Made by a program: the position numbers and the translations under genes. A DNA stretch of 64,000 nt. It comes from Streptomyces ficellus (GTDB lineage Bacteria > Actinomycetota > Actinomycetes > Streptomycetales > Streptomycetaceae). The stretch's first letter is position 1. Every line of letters begins with the position of its first letter. The stretch is taken from contig NZ_JAUEPL010000015.1 of the NCBI RefSeq assembly GCF_030406405.1, positions 1 through 64,000 on the forward strand. The letters are read 5' to 3'. Under the pieces are notes generated by a model. It was not told where the DNA came from and searched no databases. It saw only the letters and a list, made by a program, of their open reading frames with translations. Positions 8,414-18,435 of the stretch are shown here, in pieces.

Positions 8414-9745
8414 TCAGCCCTCGTAGGGCTCCGGTTCGACGCCTGGGCCGTATGGCTCCCCGGCCCCGTCCGGTGCTCCGGCGCCGTCCGGGAGGCCGGC
8501 TCCGCCGAAGGCACCGGGGTCACCGGAGATGCCGGAGCCACCCTCCGAGCCGCTCTCGGAGCCACTCTCCGAGCCTCCGTCCGGGCCGCCGCCCGGCCCG
8601 TCGTACGAGCCTTCGCCGGGGCTGCCTTCCGAGCCGCCGTCCGAGCCGCCGTCCGGGCCGTCCGGCACGGTCAGGACCGGTGGCGGCGGGGGCGGGGGCG
8701 GTGTGGGGCAGCCGGGCGGGACCCTCTCGCCTCCGTGGAGCTCCGTCGGGCAGTGAGCCGGATCCACCGGCTCGGGCTCGGCGGCGCCGGGGTTCTCCGG
8801 CTCCGCACGGCCCTCACCCCTGGGTACGTCAGGGGGTACGGACGCCGCGTCGCCGGGCCCGGCCGGTTCGACGGGCACGGTGGGGCGGGCCGTGTCGCCG
8901 CGCGGGGGTTCCGGTTCCGCGCCGGGCGCGTCGGCGGGGTGGCGGTCGCCGGGGGCGTACGGGGGCGGCGCGGCCGGCCGCTTGTCCTGCTCGCCGCCGG
9001 TGCCCGTCCGGCGCTCGATCCAGGTGTCGTGCTCGACGTCCACGATGACCAGGCTGGTGACCACCTGCTGGGTGGGCGCGATGATCAGCACCCGGTCGGG
9101 CCGGTGACCCGCCCACGGCCGGCCCTTGTGCACGGCGGCGCCCTGGGCGCCGACCGGCGAGCGCAGCGGGTTTCCGCAGGCGCACCGGACTCGCGGCGCG
9201 CCGTACTGGTCCACCAGTACGGCCGTCCCGGCCTGCAGGACGGACTGGAAGGCGGTGGCGGAGCCGTCGCGGTAGCCGTGGCCGGTCACCCGGGTGTCGG
9301 CGCGCAGGACGACGGGCGTCAGGCCGCGCAGCCAGGGCGCGATGCCGGCGGGACCGATCCCGGCGGCCTGGGCGAAGGCGCGTGCCTTGGTGTCGTCGGC
9401 GGTGAGGAGGCGGACCTGTTGTTCGACGTCACAGCTGGGGCGTGCGCGCGTGCCGGCGTAGAGGCCGGGCGTGGATCCGAGGACGGTGCGCACGCCGCCA
9501 CGCTCGGCCGGCGGCGGCGCGCCGGGCGGACGGGGTGAGGGCAGGGCAGTCGAGGCGGTGAACGGGTCGGGCCCCTGGGCACCGGCCGGCTGGAGGCGCA
9601 CCGTGTGGGAACCCGCCGCCGTCCCGGTTCCGGCGGCCGCGCCCCTGTCACCGCCGCCGCCGCAGGCCGCGGTCAGCACCCCCGCGGCCAGCGCCGTGAG
9701 CGCGGTGAGCGCGGCATGCCTGCGACGGCGTGTGGGTGAACGCAC
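8414..9745 (-). CDS. Lipoprotein, DUF6777-like
   Basis: Start GTG at 9745 is chosen because GGGAGG lies 5-6 bp upstream and it gives a lipoprotein signal: RRRRHAAL, a hydrophobic stretch, then lipobox LTAAC with the lipidated Cys at about residue 29. The 443-residue protein has a conserved middle (TPGLYAGTRARPSCDVEQQV, AGTAVLVDQYGAPRVRCACG) that resembles, from memory, the Streptomyces DUF6777 family. The C-terminal third is low-complexity, rich in Pro, Gly, Ser and Asp/Glu. A longer reading with ATG at 9937 has no signal logic. It is divergent from the 9973 operon. Function unknown. Confidence 0.75.
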   Translation of the reverse strand: MRSPTRRRRHAALTALTALAAGVLTAACGGGGDRGAAAGTGTAAGSHTVRLQPAGAQGPDPFTASTALPSPRPPGAPPPAERGGVRTVLGSTPGLYAGTRARPSCDVEQQVRLLTADDTKARAFAQAAGIGPAGIAPWLRGLTPVVLRADTRVTGHGYRDGSATAFQSVLQAGTAVLVDQYGAPRVRCACGNPLRSPVGAQGAAVHKGRPWAGHRPDRVLIIAPTQQVVTSLVIVDVEHDTWIERRTGTGGEQDKRPAAPPPYAPGDRHPADAPGAEPEPPRGDTARPTVPVEPAGPGDAASVPPDVPRGEGRAEPENPGAAEPEPVDPAHCPTELHGGERVPPGCPTPPPPPPPPVLTVPDGPDGGSDGGSEGSPGEGSYDGPGGGPDGGSESGSESGSEGGSGISGDPGAFGGAGLPDGAGAPDGAGEPYGPGVEPEPYEG

Positions 9746-9905
9746 GCGGACCTCCCGCCCTCGTAAACCGACCGAACGAACGCCTGGTGACCGTGGACGG
9801 TTCTCGTGGCTGCCGCCGCGGCCTGTTCTCTGCTCCATGTCTGCGTTCCATGTCTGCCGGATGCGGACCTGCCGCGCAACCGGAGACTTTGCCCCCCACC
9901 GCCAC

Positions 9906-9954
9906 TTGAACACGTTCAGGCGACGCCCTAAGCTCACGAATTGAACACGTTCAA
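9906..9954. promoter_or_regulatory. Twin palindromic operators TTGAACACGTTCAA
   Basis: Two copies of a 14-bp palindrome, TTGAACACGTTCAG at 9906-9919 (one mismatch) and the perfect TTGAACACGTTCAA at 9941-9954, stand 35 bp apart. They lie in the divergent gap between the lipoprotein gene and the 9973 operon, the second copy 18 bp before the operon start. This is the layout of a TetR-type repressor site pair. No TetR gene is in the window. Confidence 0.75.
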
Positions 9955-9972
9955 GCAGAGGGGGCGGGGCGG

Positions 9973-10809
9973 ATGTCCGTACTGGACGGTCTGGTCAATC
10001 CGGTGGTGATGCTCGGCATGCTGGTCATCGTCCCGGCGGGCCTGCGCCTCATCGACGGACCTGAGCTCACCGCCGTACGCCGCCTGTGGCCGCTGTTCGC
10101 GGTGCCCGGGGCCTTCTGTCTGTGGCTCCCGCGCGGAGGCGCCGCCACCGTGCTCGCCGCCTGCTACGCGCTGGGTACCGTCGTGCTCGCGCTCACCGCG
10201 CCGCGCCGCCTGCTCCGTACGCGGTCGGCCGCACCCGCCGAGATCGCCGTCCTGACCGCCCTGGTGAGCCCCTCGGTCGCCGCGCTGGCGCTGGTCGCCG
10301 AGCGGGCGGGGCACCGCCTGTTCGGCTTCGGCCTGGAGATCCTCGCGCTGACCGTCCCGCACTTCCACTTCGCCGGTTTCGCCGCCGCCCTGGTGGCCGG
10401 CCTGGTCTGCCGCACGGCGGACCGCCCGGCCGCCCGCTTCGCCGCCCTCAGCGTGCCGCTGGGCACCCTGCTCGTCCTCCTCGGTTACTTCCTGGACGAC
10501 TGGGCCGAACTGGCCGGAGCACTCGTGCTCACCGCCGGTATGTGGGCCGTCGCACTGCTGACGTGGCGAGACGTCAGAGCGGGGGCCGGCGGGCGCGACC
10601 GGATCACGCGCACGCTGCTCGCCGTGTCGGCCGCCGTCCTGGTGGTGACCATGCTGCTCGCGCTGAGCTGGGCGCTCGGCGAGGCGACCGGACTGCCACA
10701 CCCGAACCTGACCTGGATGGCCGCCACCCACGGCCTCGGCAACGCACTCGGCTTCGCACTGTGCTCGGTACTGGCCTGGCGACGACTGAAGGGACCCGTC
10801 ACCACATGA
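9973..10809 (+). CDS. YndJ-like multi-pass membrane protein
   Basis: A 278-residue protein with about seven or eight hydrophobic segments spread over its whole length and short charged loops. The stretch LTVPHFHFAGFAAALVAGL matches the conserved signature I recall for YndJ-like proteins. It heads an operon with a DUF1990 gene (4-bp overlap, ATGA) and a lipase-maturation-factor gene. YndJ and DUF1990 proteins co-occur in many actinobacteria. The biochemical role is not established. Twin palindromic operators lie just upstream. Confidence 0.75.
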   Translation: MSVLDGLVNPVVMLGMLVIVPAGLRLIDGPELTAVRRLWPLFAVPGAFCLWLPRGGAATVLAACYALGTVVLALTAPRRLLRTRSAAPAEIAVLTALVSPSVAALALVAERAGHRLFGFGLEILALTVPHFHFAGFAAALVAGLVCRTADRPAARFAALSVPLGTLLVLLGYFLDDWAELAGALVLTAGMWAVALLTWRDVRAGAGGRDRITRTLLAVSAAVLVVTMLLALSWALGEATGLPHPNLTWMAATHGLGNALGFALCSVLAWRRLKGPVTT

Positions 10810-11351
10810 CCCGCCTGATCCGCAGCCTCAGCACCACGCCCGCACCGCCCGCGTTCAACTACCCCGACGTCGGCGCCACGCGCACCCGCCCGCTGCCCAC
10901 CGGCTACCACCACCTGCACCACGAGGCCCTGATCGGCAGCGGCCGGGAGGTCTTCGAACGGGCCGGCGCGGCGGTCACCACCTGGCGGATGCACCGCGCG
11001 GCCAGCGCCCGCATGCGTACCGGTTCGGCGCGGGCCGAGCCCGGCACGGCCGTCTACGTCTCCCTCGGCGCCGGGCCGCTGCGGATCACCGCCCCGTGCG
11101 AGGTGGTCTGGACGGCGTACGAGGAGCGGCGCACCGGCTTCGCGTACGGGACCCGGGAAGGGCACCCGGAGAGCGGCGAGGAGTCGTTCGTGGTGGAGCT
11201 GCGGGCGGACGGCTCGGTGTGGTTCACGGTGACCGCCTTCAGCCGGCCCGGCCGCTGGTACACACAGGCGGCCGGTCCGCTCGCCCGCGCGCTCCAGCAC
11301 GGGTACGCGCGCCACCTCGGCCGGACGCTGCGGAAGATCGCCGATCGCTGA
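10806..11351 (+). CDS. DUF1990 family protein
   Basis: A 181-residue soluble protein. The ATG at 10806 overlaps the stop of the YndJ-like gene. Recognisable family features are FNYPDVGATR near the N-terminus, YHHLHHEALIGSGREVFERA, the middle GTAVYVSLGAGPLRITAPCEVVW, and FAYGTREGHPESGEESFVVE. These match DUF1990, a family of unknown function. A longer open frame starting at 10086 overlaps the YndJ-like gene and is an artefact of GC bias. Ends 11 bp before the next gene. Confidence 0.85.
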   Translation: MTRLIRSLSTTPAPPAFNYPDVGATRTRPLPTGYHHLHHEALIGSGREVFERAGAAVTTWRMHRAASARMRTGSARAEPGTAVYVSLGAGPLRITAPCEVVWTAYEERRTGFAYGTREGHPESGEESFVVELRADGSVWFTVTAFSRPGRWYTQAAGPLARALQHGYARHLGRTLRKIADR

Positions 11352-11362
11352 TACTGGGATTG

Positions 11363-12775
11363 ATGGATTGGTTCTGGTTCACCTCGTCCGATTACTGGCT
11401 GAGCCGACTGGTCTTCCAGCGGGCCCTGGCCGGTGTGTACCTGGTCGCGTTCCTGTGCGCCGCCCTCCAATTCAGGGCCCTGATCGGGGAACGCGGCATG
11501 CTGCCGGTGCCTCAGTACGTGGGCCGGATTCCGTTCCGCATGGCGCCGAGCGTTTTCCACTGGCATTACTCGGACCGGTTCTTCGCGGGCTGCGCCTGGG
11601 CCGGGGCGGCGCTGTCCGCCGCGATGATCGCCGGGGCGGGCGACGCGGTGCCGCTCGCCGTGTCGATGCTGATGTGGGCGGTGCTGTGGGCGCTGTACCT
11701 GTCGATCGTCAACGTCGGACAGACCTGGTACGGCTTCGGCTGGGAGACACTCCTGCTGGAGACCGGCTTCCTCGCCGTCTTCCTGGGCAACGAGGACACC
11801 GCGCCGCCGGTGCTGATCCTGTTCCTGCTGCGCTGGCTGCTGTTCCGGGTGGAGTTCGGCGCGGGCCTGATCAAGCTGCGTGGCGACCCGTGCTGGCGCG
11901 ATCTGACCTGCCTGTACTACCACCACGAGACCCAGCCGATGCCCGGCCCGCTGAGCTGGTTCTTCCACCACCTGCCCACACCGCTGCACCGGGTGGAAGC
12001 CGCGGCCAACCATGTGACGCAGCTCGTCGTACCGGTCCTGCTCTTCACCCCGCAGCCGGTGGCGAGCGTGGCGGCGGGGCTGATCATCGTGACCCAGCTG
12101 TGGCTGGTGCTGTCGGGCAATTTCTCCTGGCTGAACTGGATCACCATCGTGCTCGCCCTGTCGGCCGTCGACGGCTCGCTCTTCGTCGAGTCGCCCGCGA
12201 TGCCCGCTCCCCCGCTCTGGTACGGCATCCTCGTCATCGCCGTCACCGCCCTGGTGGTGGTCCTCAGCCGGCATCCGGCCCGCAACCTGGTCTCCCGCCA
12301 CCAGGCCATGAACCGCTCCTTCGACCCGCTGCACCTGGTCAACACCTATGGGGCCTTCGGGACGGTCGGGCGCATCCGGCACGAGATCGTGATCGAGGGC
12401 ACGGACGAGGAGAGCGTCCACGCGGGCACGGTGTGGCGGGAGTACGAGTTCAAGGGCAAGCCCGGCGACGTACGGCGGCTGCCGCGCCAGTACGCCCCCT
12501 ACCATCTGCGCCTGGACTGGCTGATGTGGTTCGCGGCGCTCTCCCCCGCGTACGCCTACTCCTGGTTCGGGTCCTTCGTGGAGCGGCTGCTCGAAGGGGA
12601 CCGGGACACGCTGCGCCTGCTGCGCCACAATCCCTTCCCGGACGACCCTCCCGTATGGCTGCGTGCCAGGCTGTACCGCTACCGCTTCACGACATGGCCT
12701 GAACTGCGCTCCACGGGCGCCTGGTGGCACCGGACCTATGTACGGGAGTTCCTGCCGCCGAGCCGACTGTCCTGA
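11363..12775 (+). CDS. Lipase maturation factor family membrane protein
   Basis: A 470-residue integral membrane protein like eukaryotic LMF1. The N-terminal SSDYWLSRLVFQRALAGVYL, the central FRVEFGAGLIKLRGDPCWRD, LTCLYYHHETQPMPGPLSWFFH and the C-terminal YRYRFT are typical of the family. Bacterial members are widespread but their substrate is unknown; LMF1 folds secreted lipases in animals. It is third in the operon after the YndJ-like and DUF1990 genes. A strong terminator follows about 175 bp downstream. Confidence 0.9.
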   Translation: MDWFWFTSSDYWLSRLVFQRALAGVYLVAFLCAALQFRALIGERGMLPVPQYVGRIPFRMAPSVFHWHYSDRFFAGCAWAGAALSAAMIAGAGDAVPLAVSMLMWAVLWALYLSIVNVGQTWYGFGWETLLLETGFLAVFLGNEDTAPPVLILFLLRWLLFRVEFGAGLIKLRGDPCWRDLTCLYYHHETQPMPGPLSWFFHHLPTPLHRVEAAANHVTQLVVPVLLFTPQPVASVAAGLIIVTQLWLVLSGNFSWLNWITIVLALSAVDGSLFVESPAMPAPPLWYGILVIAVTALVVVLSRHPARNLVSRHQAMNRSFDPLHLVNTYGAFGTVGRIRHEIVIEGTDEESVHAGTVWREYEFKGKPGDVRRLPRQYAPYHLRLDWLMWFAALSPAYAYSWFGSFVERLLEGDRDTLRLLRHNPFPDDPPVWLRARLYRYRFTTWPELRSTGAWWHRTYVREFLPPSRLS

Positions 12776-12951
12776 CCCTCCGTGAAGCCCGGGTCAAGGG
12801 TGGCCGGTACCGCAGGGGCTGCTGTAACTTTCGGCACCGGTGAGGCGGGCCGAGCGGATGCCGATGACGTTCGGCCGTCTCCCCTGTCCGGCCCTTCCGC
12901 GTCTCTTTTCCGCCCCTCTGCTCCGCGCCTGTGTTCCGCCCCGCTTGCGCT

Positions 12952-13015
12952 GTACGGGGGCCGGCATGGCGCGTGCCCCCCGCCGGTGTGGCGGGGGGCA
13001 CGCGTCATGCCGTAC
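12952..13015. terminator. Long hairpin terminator
   Basis: Near-perfect inverted repeat with arms of about 28 bp: GTAC, GGCATG, CGCGTGCCCCCCGCC, loop GGTGT, then GGCGGGGGGCACGCG, CATGCC, GTAC. It sits between the 3' ends of the convergent LMF gene and the small minus-strand gene at 13043, so it can serve both. Confidence 0.85.
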
Positions 13016-13042
13016 GGATCAACGGGTCGGCGCGGCGGCGGA

Positions 13043-13213
13043 TCAGTCGATACCGGGCAGGATGTGCGGCTCGGCGAGGTCGTCCTCGTAACCGGCCAGC
13101 CGGATCGGGGCCGAACGGGCCCACACTTCAAGGCTGCCGAGCGTGTCGGGCCTGGTGAATCTCTCACCGTGTTCTGTCGGCCGCTGCTCCTGCGTCGTGA
13201 GTTCTGGTGTCAC
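13043..13213 (-). CDS. Small protein of 56 residues, unknown
   Basis: GTG start at 13213 with AAGGAG six bases upstream. The product ends WARSAPIRLAGYEDDLAEPHILPGID before TGA, with a basic/polar N-terminus (TPELTTQEQRPTEHGERFTR). There is no signal peptide or Cys. It lies downstream of the SDR gene in the same direction, separated by about 245 bp, and ends at the long terminator. The ideal ribosome site, GC3-biased codons and terminator support a real gene. I do not recognise the family. Confidence 0.6.
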   Translation of the reverse strand: MTPELTTQEQRPTEHGERFTRPDTLGSLEVWARSAPIRLAGYEDDLAEPHILPGID

Positions 13214-13459
13214 CGCGCACTCCTTAGTGTCGCGAACCTATGAGGACATGTACTGCCGTCGGTCGCGGTGGCGCCGGTACTCGGGCGGGACCGCAGCCTT
13301 GGTGACAGGCTTGTCCCCGGGTCCGCCGTGAGAGGTTTCGTGGATCCCTGGCGGCGGACCGTTCGCTTCAGGTTAACCAAATGAGCACGCTTCCGCTCGA
13401 TGGAACGCGTCACATAGTCAGGATCCGGACACCCTGGGTGCATCCGGGCACCGGGCTCA

Positions 13460-14926
13460 TCACCACTTGCCGGGCGCGTAGTCCTTGAGGAAGCAGCCGT
13501 ACAGATCCTCGCCCATCTCGCCGCGCACGATCGGGTCGTAGACCCGGGCGGCGCCGTCGATGAGGTCCAGGGGGGCGTGGAAGCCGGCCTCGGCGAGCCG
13601 CATCTTGTCGGGGTGCGGGCGCTCGTCGGTGATCCAGCCCGTGTCGACCGCGGTCATCAGGATGCGGTCGGACTCGAACATCTCCTGGGCGCTGGTGCGC
13701 GTCAGCATGTTGAGCGCGGCCTTGGCCATGTTGGTGTGCGGGTGTCCGGCGCCCTTGTAACCGCGGCTGAACACCCCTTCCATGGCGGAGACGTTCACCA
13801 CGTACGTACGCCTGGCCGAAGACGCGGCCATCGACCGGCGGAGCCGGCTGATCAGGATGAACGGCGCGGTGGAGTTGCACAGCTGGACTTCGAGCAGTTC
13901 GACCGGGTCGACGTCGGAGACGGTCTGGATCCAGCTGTTGGTGTCGTGCAGGTCCGGCACCAGGCCGCCGGCGTCGATCGCGGTGCCCGCGGCGATCCGC
14001 TCCAGGGACGCCGAACCGCTCACCAGCGCGAGATCGGTGACGTCCTGGGCGGTGAGGCCCTCGCCGCCGAGCCCCGAGGGCAGCGCGGCCATGGTCTCCA
14101 CTGCGCCGCTGCCGAAGGTGCCGATGACCTCGGCGGACGGCAGCTCGCCCGCGGGCAGCGGGGCGGACTCGGCGGTCACCAGCTCGCGGTACGCCTGCGG
14201 GGAGCGGCGTACGGTCTGCGCGGCGTTGTTGATCAGGATGTCCAGCGGACCCTCGGCGGCGACCGAGTCGGCGAGCGCGACGACCTGTGCCGGGTCGCGC
14301 AGATCGATGCCCACGATCTTCAGGCGGTGGATCCACTCGTCACTGTCCGGCATGGCCTTGAAGCGGCGGATCGCGTCGTTGGGAAACCGGGTGGTGATGG
14401 TGGTGTGGGCGCCGTCACGGAGCAGCCGCAGCGCGATGTACATGCCGATCTTGGCGCGGCCACCGGTGAGCAGGGCGCGCCTGCCGGTCAGGTCGGTGCG
14501 GGCATCGCGCTTGGCGCGGTTCTCGGCGGCGCACTTCTGGCACAGCTGGTGGTAGAAGGCGTCGACCTCGACGTACCGGGTCTTGCAGATGTAGCAGGAG
14601 CGGGGGCGCTGGAGTACGCCCGCGATCTCGCCGACGACGGAGGAGGACGGCAGCAGGCCCTGCGTCTCGTCGTCGATCCGCTCGGCGGAGCCGGTGGCGG
14701 TGGCCTCGGTGACCGCCTTGTCGTGGGCGGTCTTGGCGGCCCGGCGCTCCTGGCGGCGGCGCTGCTTCACGGAGCGGTAGATCCCGGCCGTGGCGCGCCG
14801 GACGGCGATCGCATCCGGGTGGTCGACGTCCAGCTTGTCCAGCTCTTCGAGGACGCTCAGGCAGACGGCCAGACGCTCGGGGTCGATTCCCGGCCCATAC
14901 GCCTGGTTCTCTTCTGTCACCGTCAT
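13460..14926 (-). CDS. Zinc-ribbon SDR-family protein, atypical active site
   Basis: A 488-residue three-part protein. Residues 1-105 are helical and charged (SVKQRRRQERRAAK). About 115-140 carry two CxxC pairs (CYICKTRYVEVDAFYHQLC, then CQKCAAENRAK), a zinc ribbon. The rest is a short-chain dehydrogenase fold: cofactor loop TGGRAKIGMYIALRLL, NNAAQT, and VVNVSAMEGVF. The usual catalytic Y-x3-K is PHTNMAKAAL here, so Lys is kept but the Tyr position is Thr. It may bind a nucleotide cofactor without classical reductase activity. It is probably the first gene ahead of the 56-residue gene. Confidence 0.85.
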   Translation of the reverse strand: MTVTEENQAYGPGIDPERLAVCLSVLEELDKLDVDHPDAIAVRRATAGIYRSVKQRRRQERRAAKTAHDKAVTEATATGSAERIDDETQGLLPSSSVVGEIAGVLQRPRSCYICKTRYVEVDAFYHQLCQKCAAENRAKRDARTDLTGRRALLTGGRAKIGMYIALRLLRDGAHTTITTRFPNDAIRRFKAMPDSDEWIHRLKIVGIDLRDPAQVVALADSVAAEGPLDILINNAAQTVRRSPQAYRELVTAESAPLPAGELPSAEVIGTFGSGAVETMAALPSGLGGEGLTAQDVTDLALVSGSASLERIAAGTAIDAGGLVPDLHDTNSWIQTVSDVDPVELLEVQLCNSTAPFILISRLRRSMAASSARRTYVVNVSAMEGVFSRGYKGAGHPHTNMAKAALNMLTRTSAQEMFESDRILMTAVDTGWITDERPHPDKMRLAEAGFHAPLDLIDGAARVYDPIVRGEMGEDLYGCFLKDYAPGKW

Positions 14927-15188
14927 GGCCGTTGCCGTTCCTCGATCACTCGTTTGCCGCGTTTACTTTTCAAAGCTTCCAAAAGCCGAACTTTACGTCA
15001 GCGGACGCCGCGGCCGCCAAACGGGCGCAGGGCGCCTGCGGGGCCGGCCGCCTGGTGCGGCCGCCAGGGTCGCTGATGATCGCGTTCGTGCTGCCGAAGG
15101 CCGCGGCGGGGCCGGGGGGCGGCGGCCGTCAGGTGGGCCCTTCCGGCGCGCCCCGGCGAGCACCGTGATCGCGTGGACGCGTGCGGTG

Positions 15189-15250
15189 CGGTGTGGCCCT
15201 CATCCGGTGTGGCCCTGATCCGGTGTGGCCCTCATCCGGTGTGGCCCTGA
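15189..15250. repeat. Four tandem 17-bp repeats
   Basis: The unit CGGTGTGGCCCTSATC is repeated four times, alternating CTCATC and CTGATC, directly downstream of the Rpf/M23 gene stop. It is of the same scale as the 2580-2698 array but different in sequence. Confidence 0.8.
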
Positions 15251-15270
15251 GGCTGCTCAGGGCCGTACCG

Positions 15271-16449
<1,179 letters not shown>

Positions 16450-16629
16450 TTAGAGGCTGGGAACGGGCCTGACAAGGGGGCGTGCTCGTCGCCAAGTGCC
16501 CGTCGCGCGCCGCCTTTTGGCGCAGCGCGCCGGTGCCCGCGACAGCGGCCGGCCAGATGAGCGGTGAACAGCCCGCTCCCACGGCGCGTATCCCTACGGG
16601 TCACGGGAAGGCACCCCGCTGCCGGCTAC

Positions 16630-17300
16630 GAATGCACGGGGCTCACGTCCGTGGCCGCCAGGACCGCCGAGGAGTTCGTCGCGGCGCTGGAGCGCCCGCG
16701 CCGGCCGGCCGTCATGGTGAAGGCGGGCGGAGCCGACGGACGCGGTGATCCAGGAGTTCGGGCCGCTGCTGGAGCCGGGCGACGTCAGGCGTCGCGCGGA
16801 CGCTGCCGGGGCCGGTGGCGGAGCCGCTGGGCGAGAAGGAGGCGGCCCGGTTCGCGGAGCGCGTGGAGCAGACGCTGTACGCGTCGAAGAGGGCGGGCGG
16901 CGAGGCGTACGGGTGGGATGTGGACCTGGGCGCGGTGACGGCGCTGCGGCGGGCCGGCCGCATCGTCCGGGCGGCGTTCCTGGACCGGTCCGGGGCGCGT
17001 ACGAGGCGCGGCCCGGGCTGGTGAGCCTGCCGGCCGACGAGCGGTTCGCGGAGGAGGCCGGTGCGGCCCAGGACGGCTGGCGCGAGGTGGCGGCGGCCGC
17101 GGCGCGGCGGGGCGTGCCGACGCCGGGGTTCTCGGCGGCGCTCGCCCACGACGACGCGCTGCGCACACCCCGGCTGCCCGCTGCCCTGACGCAAGGGCAG
17201 CGGGACTTCTTCGGGGCGCACACCTACCGGCGGACCGACCGGGAGGGGGCCTTCCACACCCTCTGGGGCGGGGACCGCTCGGAGGTGGAGGCGGACAGAG
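16630..17300 (+). pseudogene. gnd: Degenerate 6-phosphogluconate dehydrogenase gene
   Basis: Fragments of one Gnd protein appear in order but in different frames. Frame 1 gives LTSVAARTAEEFVAALERPR and VMVKAGGA. Frame 2 gives TDAVIQEFGPLLEPGDV. After a deletion of roughly 230 residues, frame 3 gives GEKEAARFAERVEQTLYASK and GGEAYGWDVDLGAV. Frame 2 then gives LVSLPADERFAEEAGAAQDG and the C-terminal LPAALTQGQRDFFGAHTYRR with FHTLWGGDRSEVEA. At least two frameshifts and two deletions are present and the N-terminal NADP-binding start is missing. It cannot make active enzyme. Confidence 0.9.
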
Positions 17301-17324
17301 CCCCTGGTCCCCTGGCGCCGGGCT

Positions 17325-17585
17325 TCAGCTGGCGGGGCCGGGCTCCGGTTCCGGTCCGGGTACCGGGTCGGGGCCGGGCGGCTTGGGAACCGGGTCCGGA
17401 GCCGGGCCGGGAGGCGGCGGCCCGGGGTGCGGTGGCGGCGTCGGTACGGGACCGGGCGCGGGGCCCGGCTCGGGGCCCGGCGGGCCCGGCTGCGGTACGG
17501 GCGTCGGCGGCACCGGGTCCGGCGGTCCGGGCGGCGGTGTCGGCGCGGGCGGCACGGGGTCGGGGTACGGGTTCGGGCTGGTCAT
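17325..17585 (-). CDS. Proline-rich small protein
   Basis: An 86-residue product starting at ATG 17585, six bases after GGGGAG. It begins MTSPNPYPDPVPPAPTPPPG and continues as Pro/Gly/Glu repeats to the end. No membrane segment or domain is visible. It lies downstream of panD in the same orientation. The low-complexity composition makes it hard to separate from chance in GC-rich DNA, but the ribosome site is good. Confidence 0.4.
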   Translation of the reverse strand: MTSPNPYPDPVPPAPTPPPGPPDPVPPTPVPQPGPPGPEPGPAPGPVPTPPPHPGPPPPGPAPDPVPKPPGPDPVPGPEPEPGPAS

Positions 17586-17685
17586 GGCGCGCTCCCCTGG
17601 GTGGTCGGGCGTTGCGTGTTCCACGTTCTCCCGCTCCGCCTTCCCGTGCACGGCGGGCTCACTCATCGGGGGTACGCCGGGGAGG

Positions 17686-18114
17686 TCAGCCGCGCGGCGC
17701 CGGAACGGCGTGCGGGCTGCGCGCGGTGTCGCTGCCCGGCACCGGCGCGGACGCGTCGGAGCCGAGCTCCACGATCCGGTTGGCCGCGTCGACATGGACG
17801 ACACGCGGCACCAGCGAGCGGGCCTCGGCGTCGTCGACCTGCGCGTAGCTGATCAGAATCACCAGATCCCCGGGGTGTACGAGGTGGGCGGCCGCGCCAT
17901 TGATCCCGATGACACCCGAGCCGCGCTCGCCCTCGATGACGTACGTCTCCAGCCGGGCACCGTTGTCGATGTCAACGATGTGCACCAGCTCACCGGGCAG
18001 CAGATCGGCGGCCTCCATGAGGTCGGCGTCAACCGTGACCGAGCCGACGTAATGGAGATCCGCCTGCGTGACGGTGGCCCTATGGATCTTGGACTTGAAC
18101 ATGGTGCGCATCAT
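17686..18114 (-). CDS. panD: Aspartate 1-decarboxylase precursor
   Basis: Makes beta-alanine for pantothenate and coenzyme A. The 142-residue proenzyme begins [20 protein letters not shown] and has the self-cleavage site G24-S25 in YVGSVT, which yields the pyruvoyl cofactor. [20 protein letters not shown] is conserved. Starting at the first of two adjacent ATG codons puts the cleavage Ser at residue 25, as in E. coli, and an AGGAG site lies upstream. An extra C-terminal tail of about 25 residues ([10 protein letters not shown]...) is Pro/Ser-rich. Confidence 0.95.
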   Translation of the reverse strand: MMRTMFKSKIHRATVTQADLHYVGSVTVDADLMEAADLLPGELVHIVDIDNGARLETYVIEGERGSGVIGINGAAAHLVHPGDLVILISYAQVDDAEARSLVPRVVHVDAANRIVELGSDASAPVPGSDTARSPHAVPAPRG

Positions 18115-18435
18115 CGAGGTACTCCTGGACATGGGCTCCCTGCCTGCGTTTTTGCAGGTCAAGTGCGGTTTTCCTACCCTACAACGAGTCGCATGTGCGG
18201 GCAGCATTCTCCAGGTTTTTCAGGACTCATGCTGACCACTTGCCAACTTTTCTGACGCATCATCAGGCGACTGGAGGAGGGCTTCGCCCGCTCTCCCGGA
18301 CCCCACCGCGACGACGGCACAAGCCTACGCAGCACCCCTCCAAGGGCGTCAGTGACCACCGTCACTCTGGCGGTCTGGGCGGCAGTCAGGAGCGATGGCC
18401 GTAACGGGGCCGGCCGCCGTGGAGAGGCGCGTAAC

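Noticed and set aside
10086..11351. 421-codon frame overlapping the YndJ-like and DUF1990 genes
   Set aside because: Its first two thirds are an alternative frame of the YndJ-like gene. Only the part from ATG 10806 is real coding sequence.
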